Positions 1 through 10,340 of a stretch of 64,000 nucleotides of DNA are shown here, piece after piece (positions within the stretch are counted from its first letter, which is position 1; each line of letters starts with the position of its first letter). This DNA comes from Castor canadensis (lineage: Eukaryota; Chordata; Mammalia; Rodentia; Castoridae). The DNA lies in assembly GCF_047511655.1 (NCBI RefSeq), contig NC_133397.1, forward strand, positions 41,802,001 to 41,866,000, given 5' to 3'. Under the pieces are notes generated by a model that made no database searches, had not been told where the DNA came from, and saw only the letters and a list, made by a program, of their open reading frames with translations. The position numbers were made by a program, and so were the translations under genes.

Positions 1-127
1 CCTGAAAGCAACAAATTTTTGGATCTTCCTTTTTAATCCATTTCATCAAGCGGTGCCTTTTGATGGGTGAATTAAGTCCATTAACATTAAGTGTTAGTAC
101 TGATAGGAATGTGGTGATTCCTGTCAT
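1..127 (-). CDS. L1 ORF2, N-terminal fragment (endonuclease domain start)
   Basis: From the ATG at 127-125 (- strand) the frame stays open for 42 codons to the window edge. It begins with the signature start of the apurinic/apyrimidinic-like endonuclease domain of L1 ORF2p (LTLNVNGLNSPIKRHR, then WIKKEDPKICC). The Asn in LNVNGLN is part of the conserved metal-binding active site of this endonuclease family. ORF2p makes the nick and performs target-primed reverse transcription. Only the first ~3% of the protein is visible, so integrity cannot be judged. The spacer from the end of the shifted ORF1 tail is about 50 bp, normal for L1. Confidence 0.85.
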   Translation of the reverse strand, partial: MTGITTFLSVLTLNVNGLNSPIKRHRLMKWIKKEDPKICCFQ

Positions 128-177
128 TTAGTTGTCTTAGTTGTTTGAAGGTTTGATTGTGTGTACCTAAGTTGAGG

Positions 178-1444
178 TTACTCTCTACTGTCTTGCTTTT
201 TCTTTTCCTGTGGTTTGGTGCTGCCTGTATTTTCATGGTTAAGTTGGGTTTCACTTTCTGTGTGCAGAATCCCTTGCAGAATCTTTTGTAGTGGTGGCTT
301 TGTAGTCACATATTGTTTTAGTTTCTGCTTATCATGGAAGACTTTTATTGCTCCATCTTTTGAATGATAGTTTTGCTGGGTAGAGTATCCTGGGGTCGAA
401 GTTATTTTCATTCAGTGCCCGGAAGATCTCACCCCACGCTCTTCTTGCTTTTAATGTTTCTGTTGAGAAGTCTGCTGTGATTTTGATGGGTTTACTTTTG
501 TATGTTACTTGTTTTTTCTCTCTCACAGCCTTCAATATTCTTTCCTTAGTTTCTGAACTTGTTGTTTTAATGATGATATGTCGTGGGGTAGTTCTATTTT
601 GATCTGGTCTGTTTGGTGTCCTGGAGGCCTCTTGCATCTGTATGGGAATATCTTTCTCTAGATTTGGGAAATTTTCCGTTATTATTTTGTTGAATAGATT
701 ACGCGTTCCCTTCGCTTGCACCTCTTCTCCTTCTTCGATGCCCGTAATTCTCAAGTTTGGTCTTTTGATGGAGTCGGTGAGTTCTTGCATTTTCTTTTCA
801 CAGGTCTTGAGTTGTTTAACTAATAGTTCTTCGTTTTTTCCATTAATTACCATTTTATCTTCAAGTTCTGAGATTCTGTCTTCTGTTTGCTCTATTATGC
901 TGGATTGGCCTTCCGTTTTGTTTTGCAGCTCTGTTTCGTTCTTTTTTCTGAGGTTTTCCATATCCTGGCTGTTTTCCTCTTTAATGTCTATTTTTGTTCT
1001 GAGTTCATTTATCTGTTTATTCATCATGTTCTCTCTTTCACTTTGGTGTTTATACAGTGCTTCTATGGTTTCCTTTATTTCTTCTTTTGCTTTTTCAAAT
1101 TCTCTATTTTTGTTGTCTTGGAATTTCTTGAGTGTCTCCTGTACATTTTGGTTGACCCTATCCAGTATCATCTCTGTAAAATTCTCATTGAGTACCTGTA
1201 GTATGTCTTCTTTTAAATTATTCTTGTGGGCTTCATTGGGTCCTTTGGCATAGTTTATCCTCATTTTGTTGGAGTCTGGATCTGAGTTTCTGTTTTCTTC
1301 ATTCCCCTCTGGTTCCTGTACTAATTTTTTGCTGTGGGGAAACTGGTTTCCCTGTTTTTTCTGTCTTCCCGTCATTGTCTTTGGTGTTGTTACTGTCCCT
1401 GTACTGTGTGCAATTAAGTATTTTCTAGCTTGTAATAATAACAA
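178..1444 (-). pseudogene. L1 ORF1 (RNA-binding protein), frameshifted near its C-terminus
   Basis: ORF1p is the trimeric nucleic-acid chaperone of the L1 ribonucleoprotein. The main open frame runs 1444 to 332 (370 residues from the first Met; a later Met about 23 residues in, beginning MTGRQKK, is the more likely start). A long charged heptad-rich region (about residues 75-225) is the coiled coil. It is followed by the RRM-like and C-terminal domains, recognisable by RPNLRITGI, ENFPNL, ASRTPNRPDQ, TPRHIII and YPAKLSF. Directly after YPAKLSF the frame ends at a stop. The expected C-terminal tail (KVFHDKQKL, YVTTKPPL) continues in another frame down to 178. A single-base indel around 352-364 therefore separates them, and ORF1 is not intact as written. 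A sequencing or assembly error in this stretch is the main alternative. Confidence 0.88.
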
Positions 1445-1784
1445 TGGTAATATTTAGAATGGAAGGGTGAGCTGAGATGGAAAGCGAGAAGTTAAAGAAA
1501 AGGGGAAAACAAATACACAGACAAGAGGAAGAAAGCAGAACAAGGTTTCAGACAAGAAAGTTTCAAAGGTATAAACAGGGAGTGTTAGTGTACTAATTGA
1601 CAGTAAGCTGAACAGACATTAGAGAGACAGAGAGAGGATTGAAAATCAAAAATAAAAAAAAATAGGAATAAAAATAAAAAATAAGTAAATGAAAGAAATA
1701 TCTATATATAAAAATGAATTAAAATAAAATGGAAAATAGAAAATTAAAAAAAAACACCAAAAAACCAAAAAACCAAAACACCTC

Positions 1785-2005
1785 CAAGTTCAAATGTAAT
1801 GAAGTTTCAGTCTTAGTAATTTGGGTGTCCGTAGCAGTCTCCAGTCCTAGAGATGGTGCCTCAGATGTTGTTCTGTAGTTGTCTCATCAAAGGGGACACA
1901 TAAAGTAGAACAAAACTACACACTCACACACACACACACACAAACCCACCCACACAAACCCACCAAGTGTCCCAAGTTCAAATGCAATACAGTTTCAGTA
2001 AGTTT
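1785..2005. repeat. Second short direct repeat in the L1 5'UTR, plus CA-rich tract
   Basis: A ~30-bp block (ccaagttcaaatgtaatgaa, continuing gtttcagt) near 1785-1815 recurs near 1971-2002 as ccaagttcaaatgcaatac followed by agtttcagt, about 185 bp away. Between the copies is a (CA)n-rich tract (about 1920-1965). This looks like duplication within the 5'UTR. Confidence 0.6.
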
Positions 2006-2300
2006 TTCTGCTTGCAGGTGTAATTCAATTGTTCTGTCATCAAAGGTAGGGAGAAAAAGAAAAAAAAAGAGTCTGGAGACAGTTCTGAGAGTGGTATCTG
2101 CAACTGTGGCTTGCCTGCCCGCTGCTGTCAGCCTGTAGCTGGCGGCATTACTTATGCAGATCTCTGGGGTGAGCTTAGCACTCACCTGGTCCCTCAGGCT
2201 TTGTTTGCTCAGAGTTCTCCTGTGCGGAGGCCTCTGCTACAGGCTTTCCCCTTTCCAAGCACTGGGAAAGGTGCCACTGCCCCGCGTTGTCAGGCCTGAG

Positions 2301-2600
2301 TGTTTATTTACAGTTCATGTGGGAGGTGGGTCTTCCCCCCTCTCCTATGGAGTTTTCCTCTCACCACCACTTTCACAAGCTTTCCTGCTCCTGGTTACTG
2401 GGCGGTGCTGCTGCTCCTGCCAGCCGCCATGTTTGTTTACAGTTCACGTGGGAAGTGGGTCTTCCCTCCTCTCACAAGCGTCCCCGCTCCTGGTTGCTGG
2501 GCGCGCCCCAGCTTCCGCCAGAGCCCCAGCTCCCGCCAGAGCCCCTCCGGCCAGCCCGGCTCGTTTATTTACAGTTCCCGGGAAGGATTCCCTTCCCTCA
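2301..2600 (-). repeat. Tandem ~130-bp units in the L1 5'UTR
   Basis: The string tgtttatttacagttc and its close variants begin at 2301, 2430 and 2562, giving unit lengths of 129 and 132 bp. Units one and two remain similar for about 45 bp (gtgggaggtgggtcttccc against gtgggaagtgggtcttccc). They share a further block around cctgctcctggttactgggc against cccgctcctggttgctgggc. The third unit is partial. Tandem monomers upstream of ORF1 are known promoters in murine L1 families, so a similar role is plausible here but not shown. Confidence 0.75.
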
Positions 2601-2971
2601 ATCTTCAGCGCTCAGGGCGCCCCACCCTCTTTCCGGCGTGTCTTAACTGTTCTTATTGCTTAGTACTCAGTTTCTCTTTTTTCCCGGGTGGAGGTCAGTC
2701 TGTCCAGGGGGCTATGCTGCTCTGGCCTAGGCTTGTCTGTGGGGGAACCGCGGTATCACGAAGCTCACCTGGTCCGCGTCTTCCCAAGCTGTCTGGGCCC
2801 AGGGGCCTCCTCGGTTCTCCGTTTAACATGAAGTGGAGATTCTCTGCGCCGGCTGGAGGTGTGTAGGGGTCAAAGTTATGCCTTTTCTCAGTGATTATGC
2901 CTGCAAAATGTGTCTCCAGTGTCTCTCCAAGATTTCACTATAGGAGGCTCGCTTTCTGCTTTCTCCCTCTA

Positions 2972-2983
2972 TCCGCCATCTTG
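2972..2983 (-). promoter_or_regulatory. YY1-type motif at the L1 5' end
   Basis: The + strand reads ccgccatcttgg, that is CCAAGATGGCGG on the L1 strand. In human L1 a YY1 site at the extreme 5' end directs accurate transcription start. The same motif at the apparent 5' boundary here supports the boundary call. A second CCGCCATG core occurs at 2425-2432, at a unit junction. Confidence 0.6.
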
Positions 2984-3185
2984 GAATCACAGCCTTTTAA
3001 TTTTCTGATGCCTCAAAATCATAAGCCATTTTGGAGGATATTTTGAGATGTCTGTTGTCAGCTCTCACCAATGGATTGGCTGTTCTGTGGATTTTCTGAC
3101 TTCCTCTTGTCCACTTTATGTGATTTTTTAAAATACTTTTTAAAACTTGTAAGTATTTCTGGAAATTTTTCCCTCTTTAAAAACA

Positions 3186-3510
3186 TTTTTTTTGGTGGTA
3201 CTGGGTTTGAACTTGGGGTCTCATGCTTTCTAGCAGGTGCTCCATCACTTGAGCCACTCCTCCAGTCCTTTTTGCTTTAGATTATTTTCCAGATAGGGTC
3301 TTGTGCTTTATGTCCAGGCTAGCCTCAGGCCATAGTCATCCTATTTCCCTTTTGAGTAGCTGGGATTACAGGTTTGAACCACCATGCTTGGCTTTTTTGT
3401 TGAGATAGGGTCTCATTAACTTTGCCTGGACTGGCCTCAATCTGCTATCCTTGAAATCTTTGCCTCCTGAGTAGCTGGGATTACAGGTGTGAGTCACCTT
3501 ACTAAGCCCA
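3186..3510 (-). mobile_element. Composite ID + B1-like SINE (antisense)
   Basis: An antisense ID-like unit (ggtactgggtttgaacttgg, with ctagcaggtgctccatcact) is followed by two 7SL/B1-like antisense monomers, each ending in gtagctgggattacaggt. The T-run at the left edge is the A-tail seen from the other strand. This composite structure recurs through the window. Confidence 0.85.
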
Positions 3511-4079
3511 TCTTTTTCCTCTTTTCCACCCCTACTGACATTGTCCTAATTGTGTCTCATGTGGGATAATATAACAGTTTCCTACCTAATTTATCAGCCT
3601 GTATCCTCTTCTCCTCACTCAACTCTTCCCATACTCTTTATCATAGAGGGTAAAGATCTAGATTTTAGGAATAAGAATTGTTTTGAACCCTTCCTCTCGT
3701 GATTTAGATAAGTTACTCAACAAATAAAAATGTAAAATTTGTTTTATGTCAATGAAGGCAATAGTGGATGAGTCAAAGCAGCATGAGTGCTCAGTGTATA
3801 CTGCCTGGCACACGGTGAGTGCTCAGTGTACAGTGGCTACTCCACCTCTTGACTTCCATGGACCTGTCCATAGTGCAGCTAACTTATGTCCTTCTCCTGC
3901 TGACATGTCACTGTCTGCCCATCACCCACAGGATAAAGTTCCAGCCTCTTACTAAAGGCACACAAAGACCCCTGTGCCATTTTCTTTGCCAGTTTGGTAT
4001 TTACTCTTTCTTTCATGCCCAGAATTTCATTGGATTCTGTTTGTTGTTTCCTACCTCTCTTTTTGTGTTCCCCCACTCT

Positions 4080-4158
4080 CCCAGCAGTGCTATGGATGGA
4101 ACCCAGGGTTTTGCACATGGTAGGCAAGCACTCTGCCACTGAGCTAATCTTCAGCCTC
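4080..4158 (-). mobile_element. ID-type SINE (antisense)
   Basis: The antisense tRNA-derived ID body shows the B-box-like part atggaacccagggttttgca and the A-box-like part gcactctgccactgagctaa. Confidence 0.8.
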
Positions 4159-4469
4159 CTTCATTTCTTATTATTCTCTGTTTGGCTCCTGGCTCTTTTT
4201 CCTACCATCTTTTCCTCCGGTTAATTCCTACTTAATACTTCTCTACCTAACATTTTCCTCATTAGGAGATCAAGTGTAGCTTTTCTGTGGTATAGCACCT
4301 TAAGCATATTTGTTGTAATGTAGTTAAAAGATACTATAAAATGACTTACTTGCATTGAAAGGTATATTTTATTCATTTTTGTGTACCTAAGAATATATAC
4401 TCATGTACATATTACAGTGTAAACTTTTAAAGGACAAGATTTATGATTAAATTTTTTATGTTTTGCTTT

Positions 4470-4605
4470 GGTTCAGGGGCTCTCAAATTGGTTGAATATT
4501 GGAGTCATTAGTGACACTAAAAATGCTCAGGTATCCCCCCAGGAATTTAGATCTAATTGTTCCGGATGGGATCCAGCCATCAGATTTACAAGCTTCTGGG
4601 GTGAT
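4470..4605. mobile_element. Possible MER20/MER5-like hAT fragment
   Basis: The region ggctctcaaattggttgaat ... attggagtcatta ... atgctcaggta ... gcttctggggtgat resembles the layout of old MER20-type nonautonomous hAT elements. It is highly diverged. Confidence 0.4.
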
Positions 4606-5297
4606 CGTATCATGTAGTAAGGTGAATGTAGCTGAGAATCAGTGTATGGATGAGAAATGGAAGTACTAAAGGGATAAGAGAATATATAACCTCAAGTAAG
4701 AGTTTTCATTTTTCTCGCACACTGACATTTCACTAAAATATAAAATGTTACGTCAATTGTTATTTGAATTCTGAATTCAGTTAAATTGAACAAATAGTCT
4801 TTTGAGTCTCTATATGCCATGCCTAAATTAAATTTCTAAATCAGAGATTTTTAAAACAAGATGTGATGCTTTTTTTTTTTTCTTTATAGGAACAAAGTTA
4901 ATATCCATGTGGTAGCCCAAATGCTGTGTTGCCTTGAAATTTCCTCGGCCAGATTAGGCAATTACCTTTAAAATTCAGCCTCTCACAAGAAAGGCTTAGG
5001 GCATGGACAAAATGTAGTCAAATTCTTTGCCACAAAGTAAGAGGAATGGCCTCTAATTCAATTCTGAGAGAGAGCCCTGTTCTCCTCTGAAACTTCATGA
5101 AACTTTACACATTCCTATCAGCATTCTGGTCTTCCTGAGCTCCTGCAGGAATTGCCCACTGAGCTCTGCTTCCATTATTCTAAGGCTTCTCTAGCCTATA
5201 CCTCCAAACTTTCCCAGATTCCTCCTATCAACCAGTTCCAAAGGCATCTGGACTACATCATCAGGCAGACAACAGCTTCTCTGCTACCAGTTTTCTG

Positions 5298-7180
5298 TGT
5301 TAGTCAGATTTTTCTGTCACTGTGACAGAATACCTAGGGATGTCAACCACAAGAGGAAAGATTTATTTTGACTCATGGTTTCAGATGTTTCAGTCCATGG
5401 TCAGCTGTATCTGTTGCTTTGGGCCTGAGGCAAGGCAGAGCATCAGGCTACTTTTAGCCAAATTTACAGTTAGGATTGGGAACAAAAACCAGAGTGGAAT
5501 GATTAGAAAAACATGCAATTTAGTCAGAAAAGCATGTGTAAAGTGGGGACTAAGTAAAGTATGGTTGTTAGAGATTAGTGCCATTAAGGCAAGAGGAAAG
5601 ATGCCTTCAGGGAACCTCAGGAATCAGCAAGACCCCACCCAGAGCAGGTGGGGAGTATATTCTCCTGAGAAGAAAGTGCTGCAGGGGCTCTCGGCTCACA
5701 TAGGGCCACCTAGGATGTTATTTTCCCAGGGATTTTCACTGTGTTGAGTCACCCAGGCACTCAGAAGCTGCAGTCTTGGTCCAAGGTGGCTCAGCTACTG
5801 TTTGAGCTGGTGGCATAACTGTGGTCCGTGTATTGCTGGCTTTGCAGGTATGCAGAATGCAAGAATTACAGGTCATGGAGGCTTCCACACAGATTTCAAA
5901 GGAAAGCCTATGAGCCAGGCAGTTTGTAGGAGGGTTGGATTCCCTGAATGAAGCTGCTTGAGTGGGTGATGCATGAAGCCCTATGAAGCTAAAGATGCAG
6001 TGGAGAACCAAGTTAGTTAGAGATACCAGTGACATGGAACACCTGCTGAGGAAAGCCACAGGCAGGGAGTGGAGCCTGCCTGAGAAAGGCTATGTAAGCT
6101 GCAATAAGCAAGGTGGTAGTGCTGAGGTTGCCCAAGCTGTTTTGAGCTGACTTTATGCCACTGTATGCCAGATATGGAGTAATGGGACTTAATGTTTTCC
6201 CTGATGGGTTTTGGTTTTGCTTTGGTTCCATCCATACCTTCTTTCTTTGCTCTAGTTCCTCCCTTTTCGGAATAGGAATGTTTGCTCTGTGCCACTGTAT
6301 CTTGGAAGATGATAACTTTCTTTTTCATTTTGTAGGAGGTCAAAGGTAAGAGTGCCTTGAATCTCAGAGGGAACTTTGGACTTGAGCTTTTAAGCAATAC
6401 TGGAACTTTTGAGACTTTTGGGGAAGGAATTAGTGCATTTTTTGTTACACAGGATAGTTTTATCACATTTGGTGGAATTGTGACCTTGTTATCTTTATTT
6501 GGAGGTTAAGTATGGTTTAAGGAGATGTTTTTGGGTGCTAAGTTGACAAGGGGTAGATTTGTACTGGCTAATCTTGATTGTCAACTTGATTGGATTGAGA
6601 GACACCTAGCAGACTAGTAATGAAAACCTCTGGGTATGTCTGTGAGGGTGTTTTCACACACAGTTTTTTAAGTGGGAGGAGACTAGTTCTGATGTGAGTG
6701 GCACCATCTAATGGGCTAGGGCCCTAGATGAAAAAGGAGGAATACCACCAGAATAGGCACACTGTGCTTCCTGTCCACCATGAGGTGAGCAGCCTTCACC
6801 ATCATGTAGTACCACCACCATGATGGTTCTGCTTTGCCTCAGGGCCAAAGCAATGGATACACCTGACCTTGGACTAAAACCTCTGAAACCATGAACCAAA
6901 ATAAATCTTTCCTCCTTTAAATTGTTTGTTTCAGTATCACAGTAATGAAAAGTCTGACTTAGGGAGAAATGACCCAAACATTGTATGCACATATAAATAA
7001 AAGAAAAAAAAATCTCTAAGAAGAAAACATGAATGCTTTCAGAAGCATACTCATTCTTGGAATGGCATAAGACACTTGAAAACATCTCGCCTTTACCCAG
7101 TTGTCCTCTGGTCCACGAAGAATTACGTTCACAATAAAATGAGGAGTTTTTACCAAAAAAAAAAAAAGTCTGACTTAACA
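5298..7180. mobile_element. 1.9-kb interspersed element with ~30-bp terminal inverted repeats
   Basis: The left end (tgttagtcagatttttctg, then tcactgtgaca) matches the reverse complement of the right end (ends tatcacagtaatgaaaagtc, then tgacttaaca) over about 30 bp with roughly six mismatches. The left arm continues into a sequence common in rodent-like genomes (tgactcatggtttcagatg, cagtccatggtcagctg). The right arm contains aaataaatctttcctccttt before the terminal repeat. The right terminus is interrupted by a retrocopy (6962-7163). Removing that and its duplication leaves about 1.67 kb. I see no transposase frame and no clear target duplication, so it could be a nonautonomous DNA transposon or an LTR-like element whose ends happen to be inverted repeats. 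I cannot name the family with confidence. Confidence 0.6.
6962..7163 (+). pseudogene. Truncated polyadenylated retrocopy (3' end of an unidentified mRNA)
   Basis: A ~200-bp segment ends in attcacgttcacaataaaat-like context: AATAAA lies about 25 bp before a run of 13 A. It is flanked by a perfect 14-bp direct repeat, aaaagtctgactta, at 6948-6961 and 7164-7177. This is the hallmark of L1-mediated insertion of a poly(A) RNA, 5'-truncated. The source transcript is not recognised and no coding sequence is visible, so it may be a 3'UTR only. Confidence 0.75.
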
Positions 7181-8574
7181 GACATGCTATGAAAGTAGAG
7201 TGTCATGGCAATATTATGTACACAGCTAGGTAATATATAAGCATCATTGTTGCCATTTTATGATAGATATTGGGATTGATTTCCTATTAAGAAGGAAAGA
7301 AGCTTTGTCCTGCCAAAATTATAGAATAATTTTGGTTGAAAATGAGGAAAAGAAACTGTAGCTTAAACTTCTTTTGTTTTAAATTTATCCCCACTTACAT
7401 GGTTGTGAACTTCTGTCAGTCCTTAATAGCCATTGGAAAAATAGGGTTCTTTCATTAAAGGGAAGCATACATTGAAAAGGTTGGAAGCTGTATTTGGCAA
7501 ACAAAGCTCTATCTTAAGGAATCCTATTTCTTTGCTTATTGTATTACCAGGCCACAGGGGCCACATAGAATTGAAGACATGGTAAAACAGAAAAATCTTG
7601 CACATTATTGAGCTGTTTTGTTTTAGGGCAGAGAAAGAAAATTTCACAGTGCCTCTGTCACATTACATCATCTGTATTAGAACTGTTGATTTTTTTTTCA
7701 CATTCAGCTGGAATTCATAGAATAATCAGCAATGACTTTCCTTTAACATTAAATAGGATAAAAATACCACTTGTTTCTTAGGGCAGCTAGCATGTGACTT
7801 TAATTTTTATTTGCACATTGATGTCATTGAAGAATTCCTATGCTATGAAGACCCCTTTTCTTGGGAGGGGAAGGGGGAAAGCTGGAAATGGACATCTTGT
7901 AATAATGAAAAGTTTTTTTTTTCTTTGCAAAATTTGATACTCTGAACACTGATGGAATGCCTGAGAAGGTTGGTAAAGCCTGCCTGTTTTTGCTGCATCA
8001 GTAAAGAAAGCATTGCTGTCTGTTTCAGCACATGGCACTCATGAGTGCTATGGCTCAAGCAATAATTCTAAAAGAAGCCTCATCCGCTGACATGAAACTC
8101 AAATGCATTAGAGCCAAGGCTTTGAATTATTGTTTTTTTAAATGCATTTATCAAAAAATGGGCAAGGTGTTAAATTCTTCATGCAGAAGAATTTTCTGGC
8201 TTTCTTAAGGACTTGTGAAGCCCTTGCTTAATGCTTGGGGAGATGCTTACAATTTTTGAGAAGGGTCAAGAGCCCCCTCATGACAATTTGACCTGGAGAA
8301 GTTTATTGATGATCTACACAGGGGGATGTTTGGTTATATAAAAGATTTAAATCTTCCTGTTCATGGTACTGCAGCATCAGTTATGAATGCTGCTGCAAAC
8401 TAATGGCTGTTTTGACCAAATTACCTTCTCAGAGGATATCAGAGTCAATAATTATGTGAACTTTCCAATGTTTGTTGGAAGTGCTTCTGAAGAAAGTTGA
8501 AAATGACAAAACTCTCCTGCAATTATTGATGCTAAATTTGAATTCGTGAGTTTCAGTGCTCTCTCAAAGAGAAT
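7181..8574. other. Non-coding stretch, no recognised feature
   Basis: AT-rich sequence with no splice-flanked exon of the neighbouring genes. Short open segments in shifting frames (about 8020-8560) look faintly protein-like but could not be matched to anything. Confidence 0.5.
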
Positions 8575-8870
8575 CTCACTATTTTTTTCTTTTATTGTTG
8601 TACTGGGGGTACACTGTGACATTTACAAAAGTTCTTGCAATATATCATAGTTAATTCACCCCTTTCATCATTCTCCTGTACCCTCCCCCTATTCCTGGAA
8701 TAGTTTCAACAGGTCTCATTTTTCCATTTACATACATGTGTACATATTTCCAGCATATTCACCCTCTATACCCTTTGCTTATATCCTCCCCAGCCCCCCT
8801 GATACCAACCCCCAGACAGGACCTGTTTTGCCTTCCCGTTCTGTTTTGGAAAAAAAATTTTTATTTGTTT
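8575..8870 (-). mobile_element. L1 3'-end fragment (antisense)
   Basis: The sequence tttattgttgtactgggggt followed by cacccctttcatcattctcc and CT-rich text resembles the 3'UTR of rodent L1 in antisense. A related fragment is at 14010-14095. Confidence 0.55.
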
Positions 8871-9119
8871 TTAAGATAGTTATAGTGGGTCTTTCATTGA
8901 GAACCTCATTCATTTAAGGAAAATAGTATGATCTTATATGAATTACATTGGAAGATTCCTGGAATTTTTAATATTTAACGTGTTTATAATCATCTGGCAG
9001 AGTACTATGAGAGCTTTGATTCATTTTGCAACAAAAGATCTTGTAATTTAATATTTCCAGCCCTTTTTGCTATTAAAATGAAAAGCCAATTTCAACATGT
9101 GATTCAGGTTTAGGACTAA

Positions 9120-10340
9120 TCTTTTAATAACTTATCTTTAAAAAGTCTGATTTATTGAGGTATACTTTATAATGAAATTCACCTATTTTAGTTGTATGAT
9201 TTTAGGTATATAGCATAAATTTTGATGAGCACGTGCAGTTATGCAAAACAACCACAACTGAGATAGAGAACGTTTGCATCATCTCAAGTTCTCTCATGTG
9301 CCCTTGTAGTCACTATTATCTTTCTTCCCCCAGTCCCTGGCAATCATTTGGTGATCTTTCTTCTTTTGGTAAGGGTTAGTTTTCCAGAATGTCAAACAAA
9401 CACAATTGCAAATGTAGCTTTAGCACAATGCATTTGAGATGTAGCCACATTGTTGCATGTACAGTATATTCCACTATATGAATGTATCACAGTTTACCAG
9501 TTGTACAATGGGCTTGTTTCCAGTTTTTGGCATTTGTGAATAAAGCTCTGAAGACCTTCATATGCTGCGTGTGTGTCTGTCTGTCTGTCTTTTGGGAGAA
9601 GTTTGTGATTTTGATGAAGTCCAACTTACTATTTTCTTTTGACTTCTGCTTCATGTGCATCTTATCAAAGGTGGCAAAGATTTTTATCATGTTTTCTAAA
9701 ATTTTTATTGTTACAGGTTTTATATTTAGGCCTGATCCATTGTGGGTTAGTTTTAGTATATGTACAAGGGTTAGGATTGAGGAGTTTTTTTTCTTTTTGC
9801 ATTTGCATGTTCAGTGGTTTTTAACATCATTTGTTGAAAAGACTACTCTGTTTCCATTGAGTTGTCTAAAGCACACTGAGTGTCTAAGGTCTTTACCTTT
9901 CATGATAATCCCTAGCTATATCTGTATTGATTCATTTCTGGGCATTCACTCTGTTTCATTAATCCACATGTCTTTTTTTTTTTTCCTTTCTTTTTTACTA
10001 TTACCATAGTACAATAGTTTTATAGTAAGCCTGGACATCAGAGAATAAGCCTCTGAGATTTATTTTTCAAAATCATGGTGGCTATTCTAATTTCTTGTTT
10101 CTATATAAATGTTGGAATGGACTTGTCAACTTCTAAAAAGCTGCTGGGACTGCGATTTGGGTTGTGTTGAATCTTTGATCAATAGGGGACAATTCACAAT
10201 ATTGAGTCTTCCAGTTCATGGCCATGATATGTTTTCTATTTAGGTCTTTGACTGCATGTGTTCTGATGTATTTCTAAGTATTTCATGGTTTGGGTGCTAT
10301 TGTAAATGGTACTTTATAAAAAAAACATTAAGAATGTCTT
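9120..10340 (-). mobile_element. Old L1 fragment (ORF2 end and 3'UTR, antisense)
   Basis: The + strand reads as the antisense of old mammalian L1: tattgaggtatactttataa, then gaatgtatcacagtttacca, tgatgaagtccaacttac, catttgttgaaaagacta and gtatttcatggtttgg. It is heavily mutated with many stops. Confidence 0.8.

Larger units (their letters stand above)
1..2990 (-). mobile_element. LINE-1 retrotransposon, 5' part (5'UTR, ORF1, start of ORF2)
   Basis: Read on the - strand, this is the front of a rodent-type L1. It has a ~1.5 kb 5'UTR (about 2990 down to 1445), ORF1 (below 1444) and the beginning of ORF2 (127 down to the window edge). The 5' end is placed near 2985 because a YY1-type motif (CCAAGATGGCGG on the - strand, 2972-2983) sits there, as at the start of other mammalian L1s, and the sequence beyond it looks unrelated. 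The GC-rich 5'UTR contains tandem units (2301-2600) and an A-rich stretch (1630-1765). The 3' part lies outside the window, so target duplications and full length cannot be checked. The element is antisense to GTF2A1L. Such a long 5'UTR suggests a relatively young, possibly full-length insertion. Confidence 0.9.

Noticed and set aside
642-1253. 203-codon + strand frame opposite L1 ORF1
   Set aside because: It is the complement of the coiled-coil region of L1 ORF1 and reads as low-complexity Ser/Phe/Leu. It is a shadow frame.
2154-2866. Overlapping Pro/Ser-rich + strand frames
   Set aside because: They lie in the GC-rich L1 5'UTR repeats and have no independent support.
8020-8570. Protein-like text in shifting frames, possible degraded retrocopy
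   Set aside because: No family could be recognised and frame changes can produce such text by chance. A translated search would decide.
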